Part shown: positions 20,720 to 29,047 of the stretch, in pieces
Layout: every line of letters begins with the position of its first letter
Numbering within the stretch: the stretch's first letter is position 1
Assembly: GCA_905234695.1 (NCBI GenBank)
Contig: CAJOHZ010000003.1
Coordinates: 1 to 64,000 of the forward strand
Reading direction: 5' to 3'
DNA length: 64,000 nt
DNA from: an uncultured Bacteroidales bacterium
Lineage (GTDB): Bacteria; Bacteroidota; Bacteroidia; Bacteroidales; P3
Position numbers and translations under genes: made by a program
Notes under the pieces: generated by a model
What the model was told of the DNA's origin: nothing
The model's input: only the letters and a program-made list of their open reading frames with translations
Databases searched by the model: none

Positions 20720-20932
20720 ATGAATAAGAAACAAACTTATGTAAGACCCGAAATAGAGGAATTCGCCTATCGCCCAGAGCTAGGCTACGGCGGCTCGATG
20801 GTGGACCCCATGCACTATGAGGAAAGCGGGCGCCTGTTCTTGGGTGGAAACCCCCAGAACCTGGCCACCGGCGAGGAAATCACCGAGTATACCGACGCCA
20901 GCGGCGAATATACCATGGGTTCATGGGAATAA
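20720..20932 (+). CDS. Small protein of unknown function (70 aa)
   Basis: Starts 13 bases after the giant gene. It begins MNKKQTYVRPEIEEFAYRPE and is acidic and Gly/Tyr-rich, with no signal peptide, no Cys and no membrane segment. Short Bacteroidota proteins with a K-x-Y-x-x-P-x-x-E-like start are often seen beside exported-protein genes, but I know no function for them. The position between two surface-protein genes suggests co-expression. It could be a peptide or a small chaperone-like partner; this is speculative. The reading frame is credible because it fits the gap exactly and lies just upstream of the next gene. Confidence 0.6.
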   Translation: MNKKQTYVRPEIEEFAYRPELGYGGSMVDPMHYEESGRLFLGGNPQNLATGEEITEYTDASGEYTMGSWE

Positions 20933-20958
20933 TGACAACACAACAACCTAAACACAGG

Positions 20959-23268
20959 ATGAAAGCAATGAGAAAATATAGCTTATGGCTGATGGCCTTG
21001 CTAGTGTTGGCCACGGGATGCAAGAAAGAGAAGGTGGCAGTGCGGTTCCTCGTAACCGCAGAGGCCCCTCAGCAGGAAAGCGCCGAGAAAACCCACCTGG
21101 TGGACGAGAAATATGTCTGCTGGGACAATGGCGACCAATTCACCATCAATAGCAACTTGGAGGGTCAGGCCCCCACGGTAGCTACCTACGAAAGCGGCCA
21201 GTACAACGCCTATTTCGAGAGCTATCTGGACTTCGACGCCAACAAGTTCTGCGCCCTGTTTCCGCACAGCAGCAACAACGTTATCCAGATGAACGATGCG
21301 GGTACGGTGCTTGAACTCAAATGCGACTTCCCCGCCTCCCAGCCTTTCCGCGATGACTATACCTTCGGTACCAACGCATGCCCGATGGTGGCCTATGAGA
21401 CCGAGACGAGCGAACCTCCGTTCCACATGGAATTCCACAACCTCTGTGGCATCACGCGTATAGAACTCTACGGTACCGGTACCGTGAAAGAGGTACGTAA
21501 GGTGGAATTCGTCGAGGCTAACGGGAAACAGATTTCAGGAATGTTCACCGTGAACGACCACGACACCTACAATCCTTACCTGACGGCCACCAACCCCGGG
21601 ACCGATGCCTCGAAGAAAATCACCATCGATTGCTCCCGCCGAATCGGCTCGGGAGAGACGATGATGACCTTCTACCTCGTGCTGCCCGCCCTAGGGGGAA
21701 CCACGTCGTACAAACTGCACATGACGGTGACCAACAACGAGGGCAACCAGTACAAGAAGACCCTGACGGTGCCCATCCGCCGCAATGGTATCACCAAGAC
21801 TCCCGCCATCGCCATCTCTGAATGGGGTGTGCCCGCCGCGGGCGGCACCGGAAGCGGATCGATTACCATCACCGGCAACGGCACCAAATCGCGTCCCTTC
21901 CAGATTTACACCGCCGCCGAACTGGCCTATCTGCGCGACAAGAACAACGCCGGTGCCACGGTGAATACCTACACCCTCACCAAAGACACCTACATCCAGA
22001 TCATGCGGTCGGACATCGTGCTGACCACCTCGAACTGGACCAGCGGTTTCAGCGGATTCCAAGGCCACTTCATCTACAATAGTTCCGCCTCTTCCAACCC
22101 TGGCATCACGAACAACAGCAACCAGCCCATCTTCACCAGTATCAGCAACAACGGTGTGGTGGAAGGGCTAACCGTGAAGGGGTCCTCCACACAGAACACC
22201 GCCGAAGCAAAGGAGTTCTCTCCCCTTTGCAACAGCAACAGCGGTAAGATTATCGACTGCAAGGTGGCCTCGAATGCCAGTTTCACCCTGACGAGCACCA
22301 ACCCCAGCACCGGTACCGGTATCGCGGGTATCTGCGTCCACAACAACGACGGTGCACTCATCGAAGGTTGCGGCTGCAGCGGTCAGCTGGACTCGCGCGA
22401 CCACGTGGTGGCCGGTATCTGCCTGCACAACCACAACGGCGGCACCATCCGCGGCTGCCACATCACCTCACCCATGCTGGCCACACGCTGCCTGGAGGCC
22501 GCCGGCATCTGCTATGACAACATCGCGGGCGGCATTATCGAGAACTGCTACTTTGCAGCCAACACCAACAGCAGCACCTCGCACTGGGGCGGTATCGTTT
22601 ACAAGAACTCCGGCAACATCAGCCGCTGCTTCGTAGACCGCTCGGGTGTCATCAGCACCACCCGTTCGGTGGGCGGCATCGTGAATACCAACAACAATGG
22701 CATTGTCGACCGCTGCTGGAACACCACCGACCGTATGCAGTCCACCAGCACCGTCAACGACGGCGTGGGCGGCCTTGTACGCTTTATGAACGGCGGCGAG
22801 ATACGCAACAGCTACTGCAACATCCCCAACGCCGAATTCTCATCTGCGACAGGCTGGGTGGGCGGCGCCATCGCCGAAATGAGCGGAGGCTATGCCTACA
22901 ACAGCTACTCCTTCAGCAAGCAAACTCAGGTGAATGGACGCAAAGGTTCCTTCGTTGGCAACCTCACCGGCGGCACCGTAGAGAACTGCTACGGACGGAG
23001 CCTGTTCGTCGAGACACGCTTCTACGGCGCAAAGGCGGGTACCCCCACCGTGACGCACTGCTGCGACTATGCTGCCACAGGCGTTGCCCCCGACGGCATC
23101 ACCTACCCTGCCGACATTACCGCCCTGCTAATCTACCTCAACGGCTGGACCCCTGCAGAGCCCTCCAACTATTTCCAGTGGGTGAACTCCACTGGTGCCA
23201 ACGCCACCTCGGTACACAACACCTCCTCGACCTACCCCTCGGGAGCCAAGCGTCCCGCCCGACGCTAA
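20959..23268 (+). CDS. Surface lipoprotein with fimbrillin-like N-terminal region and GLUG-type repeats
   Basis: The ATG at 20959 (or 20968) starts a lipoprotein signal, MKAMRKYSLWLMALLVLATGC, with a clear lipobox (LATGC). The open frame from 20923 overlaps the preceding gene and lacks a sensible N-terminus. After the Cys, about 270 residues resemble fimbrillin-like proteins of Bacteroidota (KTHLVDEKYVCWDNGDQF, FHNLCGITRIEL). The rest is a repeat domain with GIxxxNxGxIxxC, GGIVNTNNNGIVDRC and VGGLVRFMNGGEI turns, related to GLUG repeats in the giant protein upstream. It probably sits on the cell surface and is probably co-transcribed with that protein; whether the two interact is unknown. Confidence 0.75.
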   Translation: MKAMRKYSLWLMALLVLATGCKKEKVAVRFLVTAEAPQQESAEKTHLVDEKYVCWDNGDQFTINSNLEGQAPTVATYESGQYNAYFESYLDFDANKFCALFPHSSNNVIQMNDAGTVLELKCDFPASQPFRDDYTFGTNACPMVAYETETSEPPFHMEFHNLCGITRIELYGTGTVKEVRKVEFVEANGKQISGMFTVNDHDTYNPYLTATNPGTDASKKITIDCSRRIGSGETMMTFYLVLPALGGTTSYKLHMTVTNNEGNQYKKTLTVPIRRNGITKTPAIAISEWGVPAAGGTGSGSITITGNGTKSRPFQIYTAAELAYLRDKNNAGATVNTYTLTKDTYIQIMRSDIVLTTSNWTSGFSGFQGHFIYNSSASSNPGITNNSNQPIFTSISNNGVVEGLTVKGSSTQNTAEAKEFSPLCNSNSGKIIDCKVASNASFTLTSTNPSTGTGIAGICVHNNDGALIEGCGCSGQLDSRDHVVAGICLHNHNGGTIRGCHITSPMLATRCLEAAGICYDNIAGGIIENCYFAANTNSSTSHWGGIVYKNSGNISRCFVDRSGVISTTRSVGGIVNTNNNGIVDRCWNTTDRMQSTSTVNDGVGGLVRFMNGGEIRNSYCNIPNAEFSSATGWVGGAIAEMSGGYAYNSYSFSKQTQVNGRKGSFVGNLTGGTVENCYGRSLFVETRFYGAKAGTPTVTHCCDYAATGVAPDGITYPADITALLIYLNGWTPAEPSNYFQWVNSTGANATSVHNTSSTYPSGAKRPARR

Positions 23269-23316
23269 CCTTCCAGGAAGACATCGCCGTGGTTTTGTAG
23301 TAGTCGACAAAAAAAA

Positions 23317-23348
23317 TTTGTCCATGTCGGAGAAAAGGCGTATCTTTG
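23317..23348 (+). promoter_or_regulatory. Promoter of tRNA-Gln
   Basis: TTTG at 23317-23320 and TATCTTTG at 23341-23348 are separated by 20 bases, matching the Bacteroidota -33/-7 consensus. Initiation near 23355 gives a leader of about 58 bases before the tRNA. Confidence 0.8.
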
Positions 23349-23412
23349 CAAACTCAAACGGGGAGTTCCCATGCTGTCAAAAAGCAGCGCAGCCCCTTGA
23401 GAAATAAATGAT

Positions 23413-23483
23413 TGTCCAATGGTGTAATGGCAGCACTCCAGATTTTGGTTCTGTCAGTCCAGGTTCGAGTCCTGGTTGGACAA
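23413..23483 (+). tRNA. tRNA-Gln (TTG)
   Basis: The acceptor stem TGTCCAA (23413-23419) pairs with TTGGACA (23476-23482), followed by discriminator A. The T arm is CCAGG-TTCGAGT-CCTGG. The anticodon loop TTTTGGT between CAGA and TCTG gives anticodon TTG (Gln). The CCA end is not encoded. A promoter lies upstream and a strong terminator 8 bases downstream, so this is a single-gene unit. Confidence 0.95.
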
Positions 23484-23490
23484 CACAAAA

Positions 23491-23527
23491 AATCCCCCGG
23501 AAGATGACTTCCGGGGGATTTTTTTCT
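23491..23527. terminator. Bidirectional rho-independent terminator
   Basis: A 13-bp perfect stem (23491-23503 with 23508-23520, loop ATGA) is followed by a T run to 23527 and preceded by an A run. It can end both the tRNA transcript and the convergent nitroreductase transcript. Confidence 0.9.
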
Positions 23528-23531
23528 TTCC

Positions 23532-24167
23532 TCAGATAAGCAAGTCCCGCGCAGGGATTTTGGGAACGTAATGGACACCATCGCGGCGGTAATATGCGTG
23601 GCTGTCACCGGATGCGATGGGGGTAATCTCAATTTTCTCGATGCCCTTGCCGATGGCAAGTATCATCAACGGATCAAGCGGCAACTGAAGGTCACGCTTG
23701 ATATGCTCTTTATGGAACGCCCCGATGACAATGCCGTTAAGGCCCATCTCGACGGCCTTGAGAAGCATGCTCTGAAGGGCGATGCCGAGGTCGACATCGA
23801 CCATGCGGTCTTCGGGGACAGTGCTGCAGACCACGATGAAGGCTTCGGGCTCAGTACCGGGAAACGGCAGGTGCAACTCAGGCAAGGCGGCGCCGAGTTT
23901 GATATGCTGCAGGACGAGGTCGGCACCCGTGTCGCGGGTCACCAACCGGAATCGCAGCACCTGCTGGTTACGGGCCGACGGAATGCGGCTGCATACGCCC
24001 ACGATACGCTCCAACTCGGCTCGGCTCACCACATAGTCCTTATGGTAGCCCCGCTGGCTGCGGTTGCGCAGCAACAGGTCGTCGAGCGGATGCCCCACCC
24101 TCTTCACTTTGGTACGTCCTGCTCCAAAGATTTCTTCGTAACGTTTTTCCAGATAGTTGTCGGCCAT
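23532..24167 (-). CDS. Nitroreductase family protein
   Basis: About 211 aa. It should be a cytoplasmic FMN-dependent oxidoreductase; the substrate cannot be predicted. The N-terminal RxSxR-type stretch (LLRNRSQRGYHKDYVV), the SARNQQVLRF segment, the EAFIVVCS strand and GIALQSMLLKAVEMGLNGIVIG are characteristic of the family (flavin contacts and dimer core). The start MADNYLEKRYEE at 24167 is preferred because upstream Met codons overlap the end of the solute-binding gene (stop at 24182). With only 14 bases between them the two genes are probably one transcript. Confidence 0.85.
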   Translation of the reverse strand: MADNYLEKRYEEIFGAGRTKVKRVGHPLDDLLLRNRSQRGYHKDYVVSRAELERIVGVCSRIPSARNQQVLRFRLVTRDTGADLVLQHIKLGAALPELHLPFPGTEPEAFIVVCSTVPEDRMVDVDLGIALQSMLLKAVEMGLNGIVIGAFHKEHIKRDLQLPLDPLMILAIGKGIEKIEITPIASGDSHAYYRRDGVHYVPKIPARDLLI

Positions 24168-24181
24168 GGGAACAGGGGGAT

Positions 24182-25006
24182 TCAACATGCCTTGGAGAAG
24201 CAACTGGTCTTACAGAAATAGTAGGGGTTGGAGAAAAGCACCTGGTTGGCACGGTCGGGGGTGATGAACATGTTGGACACCGCCGCGTCGGCTTTCTCGG
24301 AATGCAGTATCGCCACAATCTCGTCGAAGGCATAGCCGTTGAAATGCACCGGCCGACCGGCATATAGACTGAACCGGAGCATCAGCTCTACCTCCATGCC
24401 CGTCCAGTGGTTATCCTTGTAAAAACTAAACGGGGCGTTGTCGGCCAAGGTAGCCACCTCGAAAGGATGCCCCTTCAGTTCGGCCAAGTCGGGCATAAGT
24501 GGCATGGAAACGGTGTCGAAACGGGTGTTGCACCAACGGGCAAGCATCTCGTCGAGGAGACCTGTTGCCTTGATTTGCACAAGGAAGTCATTGAACTGAC
24601 GACACAGATCCTCGTCCTTGGGGTTGAATGCCGCCGCCACGTCAAAACCGCCAGGGAGGTTGAAATCGACCGCAAGCCCGTGGGTCTCCATTGCCAGCGT
24701 CATCAGCACCACCGAGTCGGTGATGCCACAGTCGGCCGTGCCCTCCTCCACAGTATCGATAATGCCTGACGGTGTGATGCAGCGGACAAGGCTGATGTTG
24801 GGGAAATTGTCGGTGTCGCTCAGCAGCACATCGCTAGTACTGCCCGCCACCACGGCCACCGTCTTGCCGTCCAAATCCTCGAGCGTGCGATAGTCCGCCA
24901 CCGTAGCGGGCTGCGGGTCGCCGCCACAGGCGGCAAAGAGGGAGAACACAAGGAGATACGCCGCGACGCGGATTTTTCCAAGAAGATGTATAAATTTGTT
25001 TCTCAT
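24182..25006 (-). CDS. Solute-binding lipoprotein with SBP_bac_3-like halves in swapped order
   Basis: About 274 aa. A lipoprotein signal (MRNKFIHLLGKIRVAAYLLV, then SLFAAC) anchors it in a membrane facing the periplasm. Two segments resemble family 3 solute-binding proteins but occur in reverse of the canonical order: first DLDGKTVAVVAGSTSDVL with a following GTADCGITDSVV, normally the second half; then APFSFYKDNHWTGMEVELML with ITPDRANQVLFSNPYY, normally the first half. The protein ends ten residues after SNPYY (FCKTSCFSKAC). It may be a permuted or domain-truncated form of a two-domain receptor. No transporter permease or ATPase is adjacent, so the ligand is unknown. The ATG at 25006 is preferred over 25018 because the shorter N-terminus fits the signal better. 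Confidence 0.75.
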   Translation of the reverse strand: MRNKFIHLLGKIRVAAYLLVFSLFAACGGDPQPATVADYRTLEDLDGKTVAVVAGSTSDVLLSDTDNFPNISLVRCITPSGIIDTVEEGTADCGITDSVVLMTLAMETHGLAVDFNLPGGFDVAAAFNPKDEDLCRQFNDFLVQIKATGLLDEMLARWCNTRFDTVSMPLMPDLAELKGHPFEVATLADNAPFSFYKDNHWTGMEVELMLRFSLYAGRPVHFNGYAFDEIVAILHSEKADAAVSNMFITPDRANQVLFSNPYYFCKTSCFSKAC

Positions 25007-25081
25007 GGTATTGCACATATATTAAGAAATTCATTCCACTGCACAAAAATACATTTTTTTTCTTAATAAAGATAAATTTTG

Positions 25082-25089
25082 TAACTTTG
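25082..25089 (+). promoter_or_regulatory. Promoter -7 element of the LRR protein gene
   Basis: TAACTTTG matches TAnnTTTG; the expected -33 position near 25058 holds a T run rather than TTTG. It lies 75 bases upstream of the ATG at 25164. Confidence 0.6.
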
Positions 25090-25163
25090 CAGCCGTCAAG
25101 CAGATAAGGATTTGCACTGCAAGCCTTTATCGCATAACGACATACGCCAAAACAAACCCTTGT

Positions 25164-25958
25164 ATGAAACTGAAAATCTTTCTATTCGCTACATTGTTGC
25201 TGCCGTTGTGCGGCACCCTGAATGCCCAAGTGAACAATATCGTGGTGCAAGATAGCAACGACCTGTATTACAATATTGTCGACTACCGTCTTCCGGGAGT
25301 GGAGGTCACCTATCCCAACAAAAAACAATGCGACCTGTGGAAAGGGCATACGCTGCCGTCGGGCATCATCATCTTCCCCGGCACCATCCACTACAACGAC
25401 CGCACCTACGAGGTGGCTGAGGTTGCCCCATGGACCTTCTCGAATTGCACCGGCATCGTCGACGTGCAGTTCACCGAGCATCTGCTGGCCATCGGATTCT
25501 CGTCGTTCTCGTTCTGCGAAGGACTGACTGAGATGGTGCTTCCGTCGACCGTCAACAGCATCGGCGGCTGCGCCTTCCTGGCTTGCCGCAACCTAAAAAG
25601 CATCAACCTTCCCGAAGGGGTGACCGTCATCAAGGGGCACACCTTTGCCGACTGTGGGGCGTTGACCGCTATCACCCTGCCGGGCAAGCTGACCCGTATC
25701 GGCCGCAGTGCCTTCGACCGTAGCGGACTCACCCATATCGAGATTCCCGCCTCGGTACAGGAAATCGCCCACTACGCCTTCCGCGGATGCAAACAGCTGG
25801 CCTCTGTCAAAGTGCATGCCTCCCTGCCGCCTGCGGTGGCTGAGGACGCCTTTGAGGGCATCGCCGAAGGGGCAGTGCTCTACATTCCTTTCGGCAGCCG
25901 CACCGCCTACATGGGCGACCCCGCCTGGAGCCGCTTCTCTCGGATAGAAGAATTCTAA
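25164..25958 (+). CDS. BspA-type leucine-rich-repeat secreted protein
   Basis: 264 aa with an N-terminal signal peptide (MKLKIFLFATLLLPLCGTLNAQ). Residues of about 75-240 form successive BspA/LRR_5 units such as AFLACRNLKSINLPEGVTVI and AFDRSGLTHIEIPASVQEI, each about 23 aa with the pattern I-G-x-x-A-F-x-x-C-x-x-L-x-x-I-x-L-P. It ends with the usual LYIPFGSRTAYMGDPAWSRF capping segment. Such proteins are exported and often bind ligands or other cells. No C-terminal T9SS sorting domain is visible. It is monocistronic, with its own promoter and a convergent hairpin after it. Confidence 0.85.
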   Translation: MKLKIFLFATLLLPLCGTLNAQVNNIVVQDSNDLYYNIVDYRLPGVEVTYPNKKQCDLWKGHTLPSGIIIFPGTIHYNDRTYEVAEVAPWTFSNCTGIVDVQFTEHLLAIGFSSFSFCEGLTEMVLPSTVNSIGGCAFLACRNLKSINLPEGVTVIKGHTFADCGALTAITLPGKLTRIGRSAFDRSGLTHIEIPASVQEIAHYAFRGCKQLASVKVHASLPPAVAEDAFEGIAEGAVLYIPFGSRTAYMGDPAWSRFSRIEEF

Positions 25959-25985
25959 GCCACCCGTCGGCTGAGAACCGTCATA

Positions 25986-26017
25986 CACCCGCTGGAGGCT
26001 TCGGCATTCAGCGGGTG
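25986..26017. terminator. Convergent hairpin between LRR gene and response regulator
   Basis: The arms CACCCGCTG (25986-25994) and CAGCGGGTG (26009-26017) are perfect complements with a 14-base loop. The right arm includes the stop codon of the minus-strand regulator gene. There is no T run, so it may slow transcription or protect 3' ends rather than terminate intrinsically. Confidence 0.5.
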
Positions 26018-26766
26018 AACCATTCTTTGAACTCGCGGGTGCGGGCCTTGCTGAGGATGATGCGCTCGGGGGTCTTCACCCTGAGTGTCACGGCCAGCTT
26101 GCCGAGCGGCCAAACGAGGATTTCCTTGACCGCCCTGCGGGAGATAAGATACTGCCGATTGGCGCGGAAGAAGCGGTCGGGGTCCAATTGCTCTGTCAGA
26201 ATATCCAACGGCTTGTCAATGGCATAGGCGTCGCCCTCGTACGTCAGCGCACGGCTGAGTTTGTTCTCCAGATAGAAGCAGGCGATGTCGTCCACCTGCA
26301 ACGGCACCAGCTTGTCGCGCACAGGGATAAGAAAATAACTCTTGTAGATACGATACTGGCGGCCAAAGGCCTCCAACAGTTTGTCGAGCCGCCCGTCGTC
26401 GGCATGGCCGACGAGGCGTTCGGCCTTCGCCAACGCCCGCTGCAAGTCGTCCTTGTCAATGGGCTTTAACAGATAGTCGATGCTGTTGACCTTGAAGGCG
26501 TCGAGGGCGTACTGGTCGTAGGCGGTGGTGAAGATTATCGGACAGTCGACCGTCACCTTATCGAAGATGCGGAAGGCCAGGCCGTCGGCCAGATGGATGT
26601 CCATGAAACAGATGTCGGGCATGGGCTGCTCGGAGAAATACTCCACAGACTCCTCGATGCTCTGCAGCACCGCAACCACCTCGATGTCGGCCGAGACCTC
26701 GGCCAGCCTGCGCCGAAGGTTCTGCACAGCAATCTGCTCGTCTTCTATGATGAGGGCTTTCTTCAT
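26008..26766 (-). CDS. LytTR-family response regulator
   Basis: 252 aa. The receiver domain (1-120) has acidic residues E8/D9/E10, phosphoacceptor D56 in CFMDIHL, T80/T81 in IIFTTAYD and K101 in LLKPID. A LytTR DNA-binding domain follows (about 145-252: KSYFLIPVRDKLVPLQVDDI, then FFRANRQYLISRRAVKEI). Its ATG overlaps the kinase stop in an ATGA arrangement, so the pair is translationally coupled. As the last gene of the efflux operon it probably controls that operon in response to the kinase signal. Confidence 0.92.
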   Translation of the reverse strand: MKKALIIEDEQIAVQNLRRRLAEVSADIEVVAVLQSIEESVEYFSEQPMPDICFMDIHLADGLAFRIFDKVTVDCPIIFTTAYDQYALDAFKVNSIDYLLKPIDKDDLQRALAKAERLVGHADDGRLDKLLEAFGRQYRIYKSYFLIPVRDKLVPLQVDDIACFYLENKLSRALTYEGDAYAIDKPLDILTEQLDPDRFFRANRQYLISRRAVKEILVWPLGKLAVTLRVKTPERIILSKARTREFKEWFTR

Positions 26767-27809
26767 TTCGTGGATTCGATAAAGGGAATCTCGACGGCGA
26801 ACAGCTGGTCGGACTCCTCGATGCTGATATCCTGATGGAACAGCAACTGGTAACGCTTGCCGAGGTTGGCCAGCCCGATGCCGGCCCCTTCGGGGGTGTC
26901 CGCCTTGGGTTGGCGCGGGTTGCTGACCCGCAGCGTGCCATGGTCGGTGGTCGCGATGGTGATGGTGAGCGGATGACGGTCGCTGATGACGTTGTGCTTG
27001 ATGGCGTTCTCGAGCAACAGCTGCAGGCTGATGGGCACCACCTGCGCGTCGAGAAAGGCCTCATCAATATGACGGATTACGGTGAGGTTGCTGCCATAGC
27101 GTATTTGCATCAGATAGATGTAACTGTCGGCAAAGGCCAGCTCGTCGGACAGCGATACCTGTTGTTGCTGCTGGATGATGTAGCGGTAGGTGGAGGCCAG
27201 TTGCTGCAGGTAGTTGTGGGCTCGCGCATCGTCCTCGCCGATGAGGCCGTCGAGGGTGTTGAGGCTGTTGAAGAGGAAATGGGGGTCGACCTGGTTCTCC
27301 AGCGACGTATAGCGCACCCGTATGTTCTCGGCCTGCAGTTGCTCGTTCTCCAGCGTCATCTGCTGGCGGCGGGTGATGTTGAACAGCAAGGCCGTGATGA
27401 GCAGCACCGTCAGGGCCACCACACCGTCCTTGATGATGTCGATGTCAATCCGCCCGTCGAACATCCGCTCGCCATACAGCCAGAGGTTGACCGCCTGAGA
27501 AAGAAGCGTGTAGAGCGCGGTGAGGGCCAGCGTGCCCAGCGTGGCCACGAAGTAGCGTTTGGCCACTCCCCAATCCCGCTTCATGATGTGGAAGTTGTAG
27601 AGGAAAAGCACAAAGAAAAGCAGGAAGTTGATGACGGCCATCAGCACCGTATGGAACCGGGCGTCGAGGGTCTGCTCGGCGGTGTAGATGTTGCCCAGAA
27701 GCATCATGCCGGTATGAATCACCCCGCCCGCCAGCGACAGCCAGAAGGCGGTGGCGGTGGTCATGGGGTGCACAACGGGCAACAGGTGTTTCAACTTCGG
27801 GGTTTCCAT
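26763..27809 (-). CDS. LytS/YehU-type sensor histidine kinase
   Basis: 348 aa. Four hydrophobic segments lie at roughly 16-42, 52-76, 87-112 and 125-145, followed by a short coiled coil. The His_kinase domain has H177 in QVDPHFLFNSLNTL, the N-box LLLENAIKHN and the G-box GIGLANLGKRY. No periplasmic sensing domain of useful size is present, so the membrane region probably senses directly. It begins 35 bases after the ABC-2 permease stop and overlaps the regulator by 4 bases. Confidence 0.92.
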   Translation of the reverse strand: METPKLKHLLPVVHPMTTATAFWLSLAGGVIHTGMMLLGNIYTAEQTLDARFHTVLMAVINFLLFFVLFLYNFHIMKRDWGVAKRYFVATLGTLALTALYTLLSQAVNLWLYGERMFDGRIDIDIIKDGVVALTVLLITALLFNITRRQQMTLENEQLQAENIRVRYTSLENQVDPHFLFNSLNTLDGLIGEDDARAHNYLQQLASTYRYIIQQQQQVSLSDELAFADSYIYLMQIRYGSNLTVIRHIDEAFLDAQVVPISLQLLLENAIKHNVISDRHPLTITIATTDHGTLRVSNPRQPKADTPEGAGIGLANLGKRYQLLFHQDISIEESDQLFAVEIPFIESTK

Positions 27810-27844
27810 ATATCCACTAACGTCAACGGTATGAAATTATTGTA

Positions 27845-29047
27845 TCACCTTCTATATTTCTTGAGGAACCGCAACGAGGCACAGGAGGTGAGGAAGTAGA
27901 CCCCCGTCTGAATCCAAAGCATGATGTACTCGAACTTGACCTCGCTGAGGTGTGCCCCCATGGAGTTGATGCGGATGAAACCCTGGATGCCATGCGTGGA
28001 GGGGAAGAGATAGCCGAACCAGCGCCAGAAGGCCGGCATGTTGCACTGCGGCCATACCGCCCCCGAGAGGAACAGCAGGACGACACTGAAGAAGATGGTG
28101 CAGATGATACCACTGTCGCGGTGGCGGACAAAGGTGGACACGGTCATGCTGAAGAAGATGGTGGCCAGCAGGAAGGGCAACACGAAAAGGACCAAATCGG
28201 TCAACTCTCCCACATGGGGCAGGCCAAACAGGCGGGGCAGCCACAGCAGCACCACGGCACTGAGGGGGATGTAGATGCCCAGATAGGCCAGCGCACGGCC
28301 GGTCGTCACACGACGGCGGCGGCGGTTGCGCAGCCGCGGCGGAACTGCCCGCAGGCTGCGCTTGGCATCCTGCGCCGTGCCACCTAAGATGCCGATGCCG
28401 AGGAAGAGCGTCTGGTGGAGCACCAACATCAGCAACGCCGGCACCAGGAAACTGGTGAAGCCGCCCGATTGGCTGTAGAGCTTCACATCCTCGTAGGGGA
28501 TGGGGGTGACCAGTTCATCGGCACTCTCGCCCGTGATGCCGGCCAGCGAGTAGCGGTCGAGCTGTATCTGCCTCATCTCGTCCACCAGCACCGCGCTCGC
28601 GCCGGTATAGACACTACGGTAGTAGAGGAAACTGCTCATGTCGCAGAAGAGACCGATACGCGCCGTCTCGTGGCGGGCCAGCCGCTGGGTGTAGTCGCGC
28701 GGGAAGTAGACGATGCCGTTGATGTCGCGGTCTTTCATCAGCCGCTCGGCCTCGGCCATGGTGCGGCATTTGTAGGCCACATTGACCTCGGGCGTGGCAT
28801 CGAGCTTCTTCACAAAGCGGCGGCTGTCGTCGCTCTGCGACTCGTCCACCACGGCCACGGGCAGGTTGCGCACCAGCTCGTTCTTGTAGATGGCACCGAA
28901 TATCAAGGGGTACAGCAGCGTGGCCACGACGAATATCAGCACCACGCCCCCATCGGAGAAGATGCGGCGCACCTCGCCCACATAGACATCCCAGATGTCG
29001 TGCAACGCCGACAGGGTATCCTCGTGGAGTTTCTTTATGCCTTTCAT
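27845..29047 (-). CDS. ABC-2 type efflux permease (second copy)
   Basis: 400 aa. The N-terminal membrane segment (GGVVLIFVVATLLYPLIFGAIY) is followed by a large extracytoplasmic domain (VRNLPVAVVDESQSDDSRRF, DATPEVNVAYKC) and five more membrane segments, the YhgE/YbhR-like ABC-2 layout. The gene overlaps the upstream permease by 4 bases (ATGA). It resembles the neighbouring permease and the two probably form a heterodimer. No ATPase gene is present in the operon. Confidence 0.88.
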   Translation of the reverse strand: MKGIKKLHEDTLSALHDIWDVYVGEVRRIFSDGGVVLIFVVATLLYPLIFGAIYKNELVRNLPVAVVDESQSDDSRRFVKKLDATPEVNVAYKCRTMAEAERLMKDRDINGIVYFPRDYTQRLARHETARIGLFCDMSSFLYYRSVYTGASAVLVDEMRQIQLDRYSLAGITGESADELVTPIPYEDVKLYSQSGGFTSFLVPALLMLVLHQTLFLGIGILGGTAQDAKRSLRAVPPRLRNRRRRRVTTGRALAYLGIYIPLSAVVLLWLPRLFGLPHVGELTDLVLFVLPFLLATIFFSMTVSTFVRHRDSGIICTIFFSVVLLFLSGAVWPQCNMPAFWRWFGYLFPSTHGIQGFIRINSMGAHLSEVKFEYIMLWIQTGVYFLTSCASLRFLKKYRR

